Shown here piece after piece: positions 44,922 to 53,236 of a DNA stretch of 64,000 nt (its first letter is position 1; every line of letters starts with the position of its first letter). The stretch comes from Anaerolineae bacterium. Lineage in GTDB: Bacteria > Chloroflexota > Anaerolineae > Aggregatilineales > Phototrophicaceae. The stretch lies in the NCBI GenBank assembly GCA_022822545.1, contig JAJEBE010000039.1, positions 1 through 64,000 on the forward strand, in the 5' to 3' direction. The notes below the pieces were generated by a model. The model searched no databases. It was not told the DNA's origin and saw only the letters and a program-made list of their open reading frames with translations. A program made the position numbers and the translations under genes.

Positions 44922-45704
44922 TCATACAAGCGCGGCGATCACCGCTTCGTCGCTGCGCCAGGCGAATTTCTCGCCGATGCCGCCATATTCGAAAGCCAGT
45001 GTATCCGGCTTGTTCCAGCGGCCCAGCCGAATCTGCTCGACTGACCATTCGGCCATTGCCCAGTCGGCTTCGGTCATGGCGAAGTGATCGTGGCGTATGC
45101 CGTGCTCGTCCGGCTCCGGCAAGATGCCGACGATGTGCAACTCGCGGAGCGCATGCACCGGCATGGCGTTGAGATAGGCTTTGACATCGTCGCGGCCCGT
45201 GCCTTCGCAGGCGCGGATGGCGTGGGCGATATCTAGCAGCAAGCCGCAGCCGCTTCGTCGAATCACCTCTGAAAAGACCGCCGGGTCGACCACTTCTTTA
45301 ACCATATCCTCGTTCCAGCCTGGGTCTGGCGATGGGATATTCTCGATCACGATCTTGTCGACAGGAATCTCTTGGTACATCACTTCCAGATCGCGCAAAG
45401 CGCGCTCAATGACCGCTTCGGGCGTTATTGCCTCTGGCGACGAAAAGTCCGATATGCCCACCGCGAAATGCGCGTTGATAACGGTTGTGTCGGTTTCATC
45501 CAGCCAGCGGCGCAATAATGCAAAATCAGTCGAATGCAGGCAGCCACGGCCGGCTTGCAGCGAGCAGTGCACGTAAACCTTGTGAATTCGGCTGACCTTG
45601 TCTACCAAATCGGGCCAATCCGGACATTTGAAGAGATCAACTTGGATCTTGCCTTCGCGCCAGAGTTTCTCGGCTTGTGGCGAATAATTGATGGCGAATC
45701 TCAT
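44922..45704 (-). CDS. TIM-barrel metalloenzyme resembling MNIO (DUF692)
   Basis: 260-aa cytoplasmic protein. Polar residues fall where multinuclear non-heme iron oxidative enzymes (DUF692, MbnB/TglH-type) bind iron: H46 in VHCSLQAG, H79 in NAHFAVG, E121 in VIENIPSP, D158 and H161 in GLLLDIAHA, H190 in ELHIVG, D206/H207 in HDHF, and E239 in FEYGG. The xylose-isomerase/AP-endonuclease 2 family is the main alternative. MNIO enzymes modify Cys-containing peptides, but no precursor peptide gene or partner protein is seen nearby. Confidence 0.65.
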   Translation of the reverse strand: MRFAINYSPQAEKLWREGKIQVDLFKCPDWPDLVDKVSRIHKVYVHCSLQAGRGCLHSTDFALLRRWLDETDTTVINAHFAVGISDFSSPEAITPEAVIERALRDLEVMYQEIPVDKIVIENIPSPDPGWNEDMVKEVVDPAVFSEVIRRSGCGLLLDIAHAIRACEGTGRDDVKAYLNAMPVHALRELHIVGILPEPDEHGIRHDHFAMTEADWAMAEWSVEQIRLGRWNKPDTLAFEYGGIGEKFAWRSDEAVIAALV

Positions 45705-45840
45705 CGACGCTTCCCCGTCGCTAATCGGATATCGTTAATCATACACCGAGGCGCTGCCCTTGCCCGTAGCTCGGCTAGCTGATACGCGCGCGAATATGTT
45801 ATCATCCACCATCATCCACAATTGTCCGCGGCAAAGCTAC

Positions 45841-46506
45841 ATGACCACTATTCTGCTCATCCGCCATGCAGTGAACGACTTCGTCAAGACGGGCAAGCTG
45901 GCCGGTTGGACCGCTGGCGTACACCTGAACGAAGAGGGTCGGGCGCAAGCCGAGGCGCTGGGCGCGCGCCTGGCGGATTTGCCGCTGGCGCATATCTACG
46001 CCAGCCCGATCGAGCGCACGATGGAAACGGCGGCGGCCATCGCCAAACATCATCCGCAGCTTAATGTGGAAGCCAACGCCGAGATTGGCGAGGTGCGCTA
46101 TGGCGATTGGGAAGGCATGGCGATACGGGACTTGCAGCGGCGCAAGATGTGGGGCGTCGTGCAAGAATACCCTTCGCGCGCCAGCTTCCCCAACGGCGAG
46201 ACGATGCGCGCGGTTCAGACGCGAATTGTCGACGCGCTGGAGGCGCTTGTATGCCGGCACCAGGACGAGATGATCGCGCTTGTCTTCCATGCCGATCTGA
46301 TAAAGATGGCGCTGGCGCATTACCTAGGCATGCACCTCGATGTCTTCCAGCGAATTGTGATTTCGCCCGCGTCCATCAGCATTTTGCAGTTGGGGCACAG
46401 CCGCCCGTATATCGTGAGCATGAATGATATCGGACACTTGCAGGCGCTAATGAGGCAACAGAAGGGCGCCGGAAAGCAGGCAGCGCAAAAGCGGCGAGGC
46501 AAATGA
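45841..46506 (+). CDS. Histidine phosphatase superfamily protein (MSMEG_4193-like phosphomutase)
   Basis: 221-aa protein of the phosphoglycerate mutase/histidine phosphatase fold. The catalytic segment is LIRHAVND (His9), a variant of RHG; YASPIERTMETA and the second His in VFHADLIK complete the site. It fits the MSMEG_4193-type family that, in Actinobacteria, lies beside DUF3090 and SCO1664-type genes, exactly as here. A basic tail (QKRRGK) ends the protein. The ATG at 45841 is used; an in-frame start at 45760 would add 27 unlikely residues. Confidence 0.85.
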   Translation: MTTILLIRHAVNDFVKTGKLAGWTAGVHLNEEGRAQAEALGARLADLPLAHIYASPIERTMETAAAIAKHHPQLNVEANAEIGEVRYGDWEGMAIRDLQRRKMWGVVQEYPSRASFPNGETMRAVQTRIVDALEALVCRHQDEMIALVFHADLIKMALAHYLGMHLDVFQRIVISPASISILQLGHSRPYIVSMNDIGHLQALMRQQKGAGKQAAQKRRGK

Positions 46507-46548
46507 GGCTGCGCGTTGAATCCCGCCGCTCGCTCTACAAGTTTCGCT

Positions 46549-46554
46549 TACAAT
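46549..46554 (+). promoter_or_regulatory. -10 box before DUF3090
   Basis: TTACAATG context. The same TACAATG appears before the Uma2 gene (47178-47183) and the SCO1664 gene (47823-47828), so each gene may have its own start of transcription. Confidence 0.4.
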
Positions 46555-46574
46555 GCTTGTAGATGGAGGTAAGC

Positions 46575-47159
46575 ATGAGCAATGTCATTGAACTCAATCC
46601 GGTCGATTTTGTGACCATCGGCACGATCGGCCCAAAAGGCAAGCGCACCTTTCACCTGCAAGCGGGCCAGGACAACCGCATCGTTTCTTTCACCATAGAA
46701 AAGGAGCAGGCCCACGCGCTGTCCTCCGCCATCGCCGAATTGCTGGATGATATCGACGCGCATGACGACAGCCGAACAGAAGCCGACTTCAGCAATCTGG
46801 ATATGGAATTGCGCGAGCCGATTGAGCCGCTCTTCCGCATCGCGCAGATGGGCCTGGCCTACGAAGCGAACGAAAACAAGATCATCCTGGTCGCGCAGGA
46901 ATTTGTGCCCCAAGCCGACGGCGAGCTCAATGAAGACGACGAGATTGACGATCTCGATGATGTGGACGACCTCGATGTGGAAGAAGAGGCGCAAGCGGCT
47001 TTTAACCTCTTTGAAAGCAGCGAAGGCGAGCCGCAAGTCGTGCGAATGTGGTGCACGCGCGAGCAGATGCGCGCCCTCAGCCTGCACGCGATGGACACGG
47101 TGAAATCGGGAAGACCGGACGCCAAGCAGAACGGTCGCATCATATTCTATTGGACCTGA
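46575..47159 (+). CDS. DUF3090 family protein
   Basis: 194-aa protein of unknown function. The family pattern is clear: FVTIGTIGPKGKRTFHLQA, a helix with EKEQAHALSSAI, FRIAQMGLAYEANENKIILV, and a C-terminal MWCTREQMRALSLHA. Actinobacterial members end in a Cys-rich zinc ribbon; this one lacks it and ends GRIIFYWT. It also carries an acidic insert (about residues 115-140). GGAGG precedes the ATG at 46575; an ATG at 46563 contains the Shine-Dalgarno. Sits between the phosphomutase-like and SCO1664-like genes. Confidence 0.85.
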   Translation: MSNVIELNPVDFVTIGTIGPKGKRTFHLQAGQDNRIVSFTIEKEQAHALSSAIAELLDDIDAHDDSRTEADFSNLDMELREPIEPLFRIAQMGLAYEANENKIILVAQEFVPQADGELNEDDEIDDLDDVDDLDVEEEAQAAFNLFESSEGEPQVVRMWCTREQMRALSLHAMDTVKSGRPDAKQNGRIIFYWT

Positions 47160-47225
47160 ACGGCATGCCGGCCGCGTTACAATGAGAGTGAATCGCCTGC
47201 TGACGCGGGTTAGCGAGGACAGAAA

Positions 47226-47792
47226 ATGATTGCCAAGACACGTTCAATGACAGTCGAAGAATACTTCGCCTTCGACGAGACGAGCGATATCAGGAACGAG
47301 TTCATAGATGGAGAGATCTATCCCATGCCCGGCGGAACAAGAAGTCACAACAAGATTGTAGCCATGACAATACGCACTCTTATTGACCTCTTGGATCCCC
47401 GTGATTGCGAAGTGTACGCCAGTCAGATGCGCGTCAGAGTCGATGATACAAAGTATCTCTATCCGGATGTCAGCATCGTTCGAGGTGAACCAGAATTTGA
47501 GGAAGAGAACGAGGTCACGCTGCTCAATCCGACCGCGGTGGTGGAAGTGACTTCGCCGTCATCTATCGCCACCGACCACGTTGAAAAAGTGGCTTACTAT
47601 GGCGCCGTGCCCAGCATTCAAGGCTACCTGATCCTCGACCAGGAACGCGTCTTCGCCGAATGGTATACGCGGACGGAAAGCGGCTGGCACTTGCAGCAAT
47701 TCAACGACGCGAGTGACGAGATTGCGCTGGAGCCGCTTGGCTGCCGCCTGCGACTGGCGCAGGTCTACCGCGGCCTATCGCTGAGCGCTTGA
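47226..47792 (+). CDS. Uma2 family (DUF820) putative endonuclease
   Basis: 188-aa PD-(D/E)XK-fold protein of the Uma2/DUF820 family. Visible: EEYFAFDETSDIRNEFIDGE at the start, the metal-binding Asp in YPDVSIV, and the catalytic VVEVTSPSS strand. These proteins are abundant in cyanobacteria and Chloroflexota and are often mobile; their role is unknown. It splits the DUF3090-SCO1664 pair, has its own TACAATG box, and is probably an insertion into the module rather than part of it. Confidence 0.88.
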   Translation: MIAKTRSMTVEEYFAFDETSDIRNEFIDGEIYPMPGGTRSHNKIVAMTIRTLIDLLDPRDCEVYASQMRVRVDDTKYLYPDVSIVRGEPEFEEENEVTLLNPTAVVEVTSPSSIATDHVEKVAYYGAVPSIQGYLILDQERVFAEWYTRTESGWHLQQFNDASDEIALEPLGCRLRLAQVYRGLSLSA

Positions 47793-47798
47793 GCCGCC

Positions 47799-47828
47799 TT
47801 GCGCATCGCTCCGCCCGCAAGCTACAAT
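47799..47828 (+). promoter_or_regulatory. Promoter of the SCO1664-type gene
   Basis: TTGCGC, 18-nt spacer, TACAAT (47823-47828). Start of transcription near 47835 agrees with translation from the ATG at 47865. Confidence 0.5.
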
Positions 47829-47864
47829 GAGGATGCCCAACCGACGACCTCAGGTCAGCCGCCA

Positions 47865-48638
47865 ATGAGCGTCACCCGCGTACACACCGCCCGCGCCCTC
47901 GATGAACCTGTGTGCATCTCCCTGGACGAAGCGATTGACATTCTCGAATATGGCGAGATGGATGACGAAGTCGGCTTGATGCGCTGGGGCTCGAATTATA
48001 CCTTCCTCGTCAATATCGTCCGCGCCGACATCCGCATCATGGCGATTTACAAACCGCGCAAAGGCGAGCGCCCGCTCTGGGATTTCCCCGATGGCACGCT
48101 CTGCAATCGGGAAACGGCCGCCTACTTGACATCCAAAGCGCTGGGTTGGGGCCTCGTGCCGCCCACCTTCCTGCGCGCTGGCACCCGCGGCATCGGCTCA
48201 GTGCAACTCTTCATCGACCACGACCCGGAAGAGCATTATTACACTTTCGACAAATCGTGCTTGAGCTCTCAGCTCGAACGCATGGTGATCTTCGACGCCA
48301 TCGCCAACAATGCCGACCGCAAAGGCGGGCACTGCCTGGTCGATGAGGACCGGCATCTTTGGGGCATCGACCACGGCTTGACCTTCAACGCCAGCGAGAA
48401 ACTGCGGACGGTCATTTGGGATTATGCCGGCATGACAATTCCGGCGGCGATCCGGGCTGATCTGGAGATCTTCTGCGGACGCCTCGCCGATGACCGCGAC
48501 GCTTACACACGTGACATGCGCGACTTGCTTTCCGGCATTGAACTGCGGATGCTGCGCCTGCGCGTGGAGCGGCTGCTGGAGACGGGTCATTTTCCGCTGC
48601 CGGGTCCCGGTCCGAATCGGCCTTGGCCGGCGGTGTAG
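47865..48638 (+). CDS. SCO1664 family PI3/PI4-kinase-like protein
   Basis: 257-aa protein of the SCO1664 family, distantly related to PI3/PI4 kinases. The ATP-binding Lys is in AIYKPRKGERPLWDFP. The catalytic segment IANNADRKGGHCLVD and the metal-binding GIDHGLTF are intact, so it is probably an active kinase on an unknown substrate. It is the third gene of the phosphomutase-DUF3090-SCO1664 module. An in-frame TTG at 47799 lies inside the promoter, so the ATG at 47865 is chosen. Confidence 0.88.
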   Translation: MSVTRVHTARALDEPVCISLDEAIDILEYGEMDDEVGLMRWGSNYTFLVNIVRADIRIMAIYKPRKGERPLWDFPDGTLCNRETAAYLTSKALGWGLVPPTFLRAGTRGIGSVQLFIDHDPEEHYYTFDKSCLSSQLERMVIFDAIANNADRKGGHCLVDEDRHLWGIDHGLTFNASEKLRTVIWDYAGMTIPAAIRADLEIFCGRLADDRDAYTRDMRDLLSGIELRMLRLRVERLLETGHFPLPGPGPNRPWPAV

Positions 48639-48649
48639 CAATTTGCCTA

Positions 48650-48658
48650 TGCTATAAT
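48650..48658 (+). promoter_or_regulatory. Extended -10 promoter element of the GH5 gene
   Basis: TGC-TATAAT, 35 nt before the ATG, identical over 12 nt to the element at 30101-30112. Confidence 0.5.
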
Positions 48659-48693
48659 CCCGCCCAACCTTATCCACCAACAGGAAACTCCAC

Positions 48694-50667
48694 ATGCCCA
48701 TCACCGCCAAAGGTCGCTGGTTCATCGACGAAACGGGCCGCGCGCGCATCTTGCACGGCGTCAACCTCAGCGGCAGCAGCAAAGTCCCGGCCGACCCGCC
48801 CGGCTTCACTCACCTGCCCGACAGCCTGGACGAAACCCGCGATGTCAGCTTCATCGGCCGCCCCTTCCCGCTGGACGAAGCCGATGAGCACTTCGCCCGT
48901 TTGAAACATTGGGGGCTGGACTTTCTGCGTTTCATCGTCACCTGGGAAGCGATCGAGCACGCCGGCCCCGGCGCATACGACGAAGACTACCTCGATTACC
49001 TCGAAGCGGTGCTGGAAAAGGCGCTGGAATACGATATCCACCTCTTCATCGATCCGCACCAGGATGTCTGGAGTCGCTTCGCCGGCGGCGATGGCGCGCC
49101 CGCCTGGACCCTTGAGGCGGCCGGCATGGATGTCGCCAAGCTGCACGAGACCGGCGCCGCCCTGCTGCATCAACGGCACGGGGATGATTTCCCGCAGTTG
49201 ATGTGGGCGAACAACTATTATCGCTTCGCCGCTTTCACCATGTTCACGCTCTTCTTCGGCGGCGAGACCTTCGCGCCCAACCTGCGCATCGACGGGCGCA
49301 ACATCCAGGATTACCTGCAGGATCATTATGTCAAAGCCTATGCCCATGTCGCGCGGCGCATCGGCCACCTGCCCAATATCGTCGGTTTCGGCACGATGAA
49401 CGAGCCGCATTTCGGTTTGATCGGCGTGCCAGATCTGCGCAGCCACGGTCACCTCCTCTTCCAGCGCGGGGTGATGCCGACGCCGGCCCAAGCCATCTTC
49501 CTCGCCAACGGCTTCGCCCAGGAGTGCCCGGATTTCGGCTCGCCCTTGCCCAGCTTCCCGCCCAGGCAGACGACCAAAACACGGCTTGATCCGGGTGGCG
49601 CGACTGTCTGGCGCGATGGCTGCGGCGATGTCTGGCGCGCGCATGGCGTCTGGGATGTCGCGGACGATGGCGAGCCGCGTTTGCTGCGCCCGGCCCATTT
49701 CGCCCGCGGAAACTTCGCGGGTGATTTCCTCAAACCCTTTACCGAGCGCTTCGCCGCCGGCATCCACGTCGTTATGCCCGAGGCGCATATCTTCGTCGAA
49801 GCCGAGCCATTCATGCCGCCGCCCAAATATGAGACGGCGGACAAGCTGGTCTACGCGCCGCACTTCTACGATGGCATCACTCTCTTCACGCGCCGCTTTC
49901 ATCCCCAGCTCAATTTCGACTTTGCCACCATGCGTCCGCTCATCGGCGAGGCATCCATCCGCCGCTATTTCAGCCGGCAATTCGGCAACTTCCGCCGCTA
50001 TGCCGATGAGGCGATGGGCGCCGTGCCGATTGTGGTCGGCGAGTTCGGCATCCCCTTCGATATGAATGGCGCCGCCGCTTATCACACCGGCGACTTCACC
50101 CGGCAGACGCAAGCGCTTGATTACAACCTGCGCGCCCTCGATGACAATCTGCTGAGCTACACCCTCTGGAATTACAGTCCCGATAACAGCAACGCCCACG
50201 GCGACCTGTGGAACAACGAAGACCTCTCCATCTTCAGCCGCGACCAGCAAAGCAACCCAGCCGACCTTGATTCCGGCGGGCGCGCTTTGTCGGCAGTTGC
50301 CCGCCCCTATGCGCGCAAGATCGCCGGCGAGCCGCTGAGCATGCGCTTCGACATGGCGCGCGGGGCCTTCACATTCAGCTTCCGCCACGACAGCGCGCTG
50401 ACCAAACCCACCGAGATCTTCGTGCCCAATTCGCAATACCCCGAGGGTTATGAGGTCACGGTCAGCGATGGCGAGTTCGAGATCCAGCGCGAGGAGCAGT
50501 TGCTGATCTATCGTCATAGCGACGCGGACAAGCCGCATACGATCCGCATCGCGTCGAAAACAGCGCCGCCGGCTGAGCTTTCGCCGCAGGACAAGTGGAT
50601 GATAGTTGGACTCGTCGTGTTTCTCCTGCTGTATCTGCTGGGGCGGGGCAGGAGGAAGCGGAAGTGA
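48694..50667 (+). CDS. GH5 family glycosidase with C-terminal membrane anchor
   Basis: 657-aa glycoside hydrolase resembling GH5_12 steryl- and ceramide-glucosidases. LHGVNLSGSSKVP lies at the start and FIDPHQDVWSRFAGG follows. The acid/base is Glu237 (GTMNEPH) and the nucleophile Glu450 (VVGEFGIP). A beta domain (about 540-620) ends the enzyme part. No signal peptide is visible, but a hydrophobic helix near residues 634-648 followed by RGRRKRK would anchor the tail in the membrane, leaving the enzyme probably cytoplasmic. Suggests hydrolysis of membrane glycolipids. Confidence 0.85.
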   Translation: MPITAKGRWFIDETGRARILHGVNLSGSSKVPADPPGFTHLPDSLDETRDVSFIGRPFPLDEADEHFARLKHWGLDFLRFIVTWEAIEHAGPGAYDEDYLDYLEAVLEKALEYDIHLFIDPHQDVWSRFAGGDGAPAWTLEAAGMDVAKLHETGAALLHQRHGDDFPQLMWANNYYRFAAFTMFTLFFGGETFAPNLRIDGRNIQDYLQDHYVKAYAHVARRIGHLPNIVGFGTMNEPHFGLIGVPDLRSHGHLLFQRGVMPTPAQAIFLANGFAQECPDFGSPLPSFPPRQTTKTRLDPGGATVWRDGCGDVWRAHGVWDVADDGEPRLLRPAHFARGNFAGDFLKPFTERFAAGIHVVMPEAHIFVEAEPFMPPPKYETADKLVYAPHFYDGITLFTRRFHPQLNFDFATMRPLIGEASIRRYFSRQFGNFRRYADEAMGAVPIVVGEFGIPFDMNGAAAYHTGDFTRQTQALDYNLRALDDNLLSYTLWNYSPDNSNAHGDLWNNEDLSIFSRDQQSNPADLDSGGRALSAVARPYARKIAGEPLSMRFDMARGAFTFSFRHDSALTKPTEIFVPNSQYPEGYEVTVSDGEFEIQREEQLLIYRHSDADKPHTIRIASKTAPPAELSPQDKWMIVGLVVFLLLYLLGRGRRKRK

Positions 50668-50714
50668 GATTCTTGGAGACACTTTATGATTCGACGGCAA
50701 GCAGGAGTAATGCT

Positions 50715-51443
50715 ATGCGCCGGTTTTCCACCATAATCTTACTATCGTTCATTATGTTCATCGTTGTCCTCACCACCACCGCCCAAGACCTCCCAGCCCA
50801 GCAAACCATCAACCGCCAAGCCGCCGACAACATATCCCTCGTCGCCGACTTCTACCCCGCCACAGGCGACCCCGCCCCCGTCCTCCTCCTGCTCCACATG
50901 CTCAACAGCAACCGAGGCGCCTGGGAGCCCCTCATCCCCGACCTGCGCGAAGCCGGCTACGCCATTCTCAACATCGACATGCGCGGCCATGGCGCATCCG
51001 GCGGAGACCGCGTCTGGGACTCGACCATCGCTGATATGCAAGGCTGGGTCGACTGGCTGGCAGCCCAAGGCCAGAGCAGCGAAGCGGGCTTGGCCATCAT
51101 CGGCGGCAGCATCGGCGCCAACGTCGCTCTCATCAGTTGCGCCGAAACCGAGACTTGCCGCGGCGCGGTCGCCTTATCGCCCGGTTTGGATTACCGCGGC
51201 GTCAAACCCGAGTCGGCGCTGGTCGATGGCCTGGCAGACCGCAGCGCCTTGCTTGTCGCGGCGCAGAATGACAGTAGTAGCTCGACCGCCATCCGACAGA
51301 TGTTTTTGAATGCCAAGGGAGATGTGACCGCCCGCCTCTATCCCGGCCGGGCGCATGGCACGCGCCTCTTCGATTCCGAATACGACAGCGTAAGCGGCTT
51401 GATCCTCGCCTGGTTGGCGGAGACCTTCGGCGAGGACGAATAA
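50715..51443 (+). CDS. Secreted alpha/beta hydrolase
   Basis: 242-aa serine hydrolase with an N-terminal signal peptide (about 1-24, TTTAQ). The nucleophile elbow is IIGGSIGAN (Ser), the acid probably the Asp in AAQNDSSSS, and the His lies in GRAHGTRLF. IDMRGHGASGG gives the oxyanion region. GCAGGAG lies 8 nt before the ATG at 50715; an in-frame start at 50595 overlaps the GH5 gene and would hide the signal peptide. Probably an extracytoplasmic esterase or peptidase; substrate unknown. Confidence 0.85.
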   Translation: MRRFSTIILLSFIMFIVVLTTTAQDLPAQQTINRQAADNISLVADFYPATGDPAPVLLLLHMLNSNRGAWEPLIPDLREAGYAILNIDMRGHGASGGDRVWDSTIADMQGWVDWLAAQGQSSEAGLAIIGGSIGANVALISCAETETCRGAVALSPGLDYRGVKPESALVDGLADRSALLVAAQNDSSSSTAIRQMFLNAKGDVTARLYPGRAHGTRLFDSEYDSVSGLILAWLAETFGEDE

Positions 51444-51445
51444 AC

Positions 51446-51490
51446 CTTGCGCTCTCTCTGTGCGTTCAGTGCCCTCCGTGGTTAAAATAC
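51446..51490 (-). repeat. Word-B repeat, reverse orientation
   Basis: GCGCTCTCTCTGTGCGTTCA and GTGCCCTCCGTGGTTAAAAT, the reverse complement of the TTAACCACxGAGGGCAC form, directly after the hydrolase stop. Confidence 0.5.
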
Positions 51491-51556
51491 CTGTGACATT
51501 TCCGCCAGACTCACAGACGGCAAACGAACCAAGAGATTCTGCCGAAAGGAAGCCGC

Positions 51557-52204
51557 ATGAACTTCGACCTAGCATCAGTGGACTACATCCTGGAAACGAC
51601 CCGCAGCGTCCGCCAGCGCCTCGACTTGACCCGCCCGGTCGAGCGCGGCGCCATCGAGCGCTGCCTCGAAATCGCCATTCAGGCGCCCACCGGCAGCAAT
51701 CAACAAGGCTGGAAGTGGCTGGTCCTCACCGATGCCGAAAAGAAAGCGCAAATCGGCGAATATTACAAGCAATCCTGGTACGAATACGCCGCCGTCGCCA
51801 GCCGCTCGGACGTACAATCCTTGGAACCCAGCGCCCAAATGAAGCGTGTCATCAACTCGGCGCGCTACCTGGCCGACCACATGGGCGAAGCGCCAATGAT
51901 GATCTTCCCCTGCATCCACGGGCGCGCCCGCGATGCCAGCCCAGCCGTGAACGCGGGCCTCTACGGCTCTATCATCCCTGCCGCCTGGTCGCTGATGCTG
52001 GCGCTGCGGGCCCGTGGCATTGGCGCCGCCTGGACGACGCTGCATCTCAGCTACGAGAAAGAATGCAACGAGATCCTCGGCATTCCCGCCGATGTGACGA
52101 CCGCCGCCCTGCTGCCCATCGCCTATTTCAAAGGCGAGACCTTCCAAAAAGCCGACCGCGTCCCGGCCAGCGAACTGACCTATTGGGAATCCTGGGGCGC
52201 CTAG
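51557..52204 (+). CDS. Nitroreductase family protein
   Basis: 215-aa FMN-dependent oxidoreductase. Family features: TTRSVRQRLDLTRPVE at the start (phosphate-binding Arg residues), APTGSNQQGWKWLVLT, and the C-terminal RGIGAAWTTLHL with GIPADVTTAALLPIAY. Reduces nitro compounds, quinones or enones using NAD(P)H. AAAGGA lies 7 nt before the ATG. No operon partner. Confidence 0.88.
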   Translation: MNFDLASVDYILETTRSVRQRLDLTRPVERGAIERCLEIAIQAPTGSNQQGWKWLVLTDAEKKAQIGEYYKQSWYEYAAVASRSDVQSLEPSAQMKRVINSARYLADHMGEAPMMIFPCIHGRARDASPAVNAGLYGSIIPAAWSLMLALRARGIGAAWTTLHLSYEKECNEILGIPADVTTAALLPIAYFKGETFQKADRVPASELTYWESWGA

Positions 52205-52327
52205 ACACTGCTTGTCAGGCGCGGCATAGATGGCGCGCGCCGCTTTCAACCTGCTTGCGCTTGGGCAAATCGGTTGTATAGTAAGTTTAATGACACAGAG
52301 CAGTTCTCCGAACTGGCTGGATGAGTG

Positions 52328-53200
52328 ATGCCCCCTGCTGAGCAAGATGACCCAATTCGGCGATATTACGCGACCGACCGCAACCTGCGTATTCTGGAAG
52401 AAACTTACGCCAAATACTGTGTGCCGCGCACCGATTTCGCCGCCTGGACGCTCGATACCATCGATTGGACCGGCGACGAGGTCGTCCTAGATATCGGCGC
52501 TGGCATCGGCAGTCACTACTCCCGCCTGATCAAAGCCCAGCCGGAAGTGGAATATTACGCCGTCGACCTCTCGCCGAATCTGCTCTACAAACATCCCTGC
52601 GCCGCCGAACGCCTGGCCTTCGGCGATGCGCTGGTGCTGCCCTATGCCGATGACAGCTTTGATGTGGTGATGGCGAATCATGTGCTCTACCACTTGGCGG
52701 ATATTGATACTTGCCTGGCCGAGATCAAGCGCGTGCTCAAGCCGGATGGGCGCGTCCTGGCGAGCACGGACAGCCTGCACACCACACCCGAGTTGCAAGT
52801 GCTGATCCGCCGCGCCATGGTATTGCTCAGTGAAAACGGGGCGCAGGTGCAGCCGCTCAGCTTGCCTTGCCACGCCTTCGCCCTGGAAAACGGCACGCGG
52901 ATCTTGGCGCGACACTTTTACGCCGTCGTCCGCCACGACTTGCCGCGGCAACTGGTCTTCGACGCGGTCGAGCCGGCGCTGGAATACCTCGAAAGCATGC
53001 GCGACCTGCGCCAGCATGACCTGCCCGACGATGTCAGTTGGGATGACATGATGCTCATCATGCAGCAGCAAATGAGCCAATTGCTGCAACTGCTGGGCAC
53101 ATTGGAGATTAATATCGCTTGCGGCGCTTTGGTCGCCAGCGATCGCGGCGGTTTCATCAACGAGTTTGTCCAGCGCGATCAAGCCTCGGTCCCCCAATAG
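52328..53200 (+). CDS. Class I SAM-dependent methyltransferase
   Basis: 290-aa protein with a Methyltransf_11-type core: VVLDIGAGIGSHYSRL (motif I), EYYAVDLSPNLL (acidic SAM contact), FDVVMANHVLYHLAD (motif IV region), and VLKPDGRVLAST. The C-terminal 120 residues form a helical cap. Substrate unknown. The ATG at 52328 directly follows an in-frame GTG at 52325; either could be used. Confidence 0.85.
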   Translation: MPPAEQDDPIRRYYATDRNLRILEETYAKYCVPRTDFAAWTLDTIDWTGDEVVLDIGAGIGSHYSRLIKAQPEVEYYAVDLSPNLLYKHPCAAERLAFGDALVLPYADDSFDVVMANHVLYHLADIDTCLAEIKRVLKPDGRVLASTDSLHTTPELQVLIRRAMVLLSENGAQVQPLSLPCHAFALENGTRILARHFYAVVRHDLPRQLVFDAVEPALEYLESMRDLRQHDLPDDVSWDDMMLIMQQQMSQLLQLLGTLEINIACGALVASDRGGFINEFVQRDQASVPQ

Positions 53201-53236
53201 GGCCCTTGCGCATTCACAGCTCACGAGGCCCTGGCC

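Noticed and set aside
48670..50700. Open frame of 676 codons on the minus strand opposite the GH5 gene
   Set aside because: Low-complexity translation, while the plus strand shows catalytic Glu motifs of GH5 enzymes.
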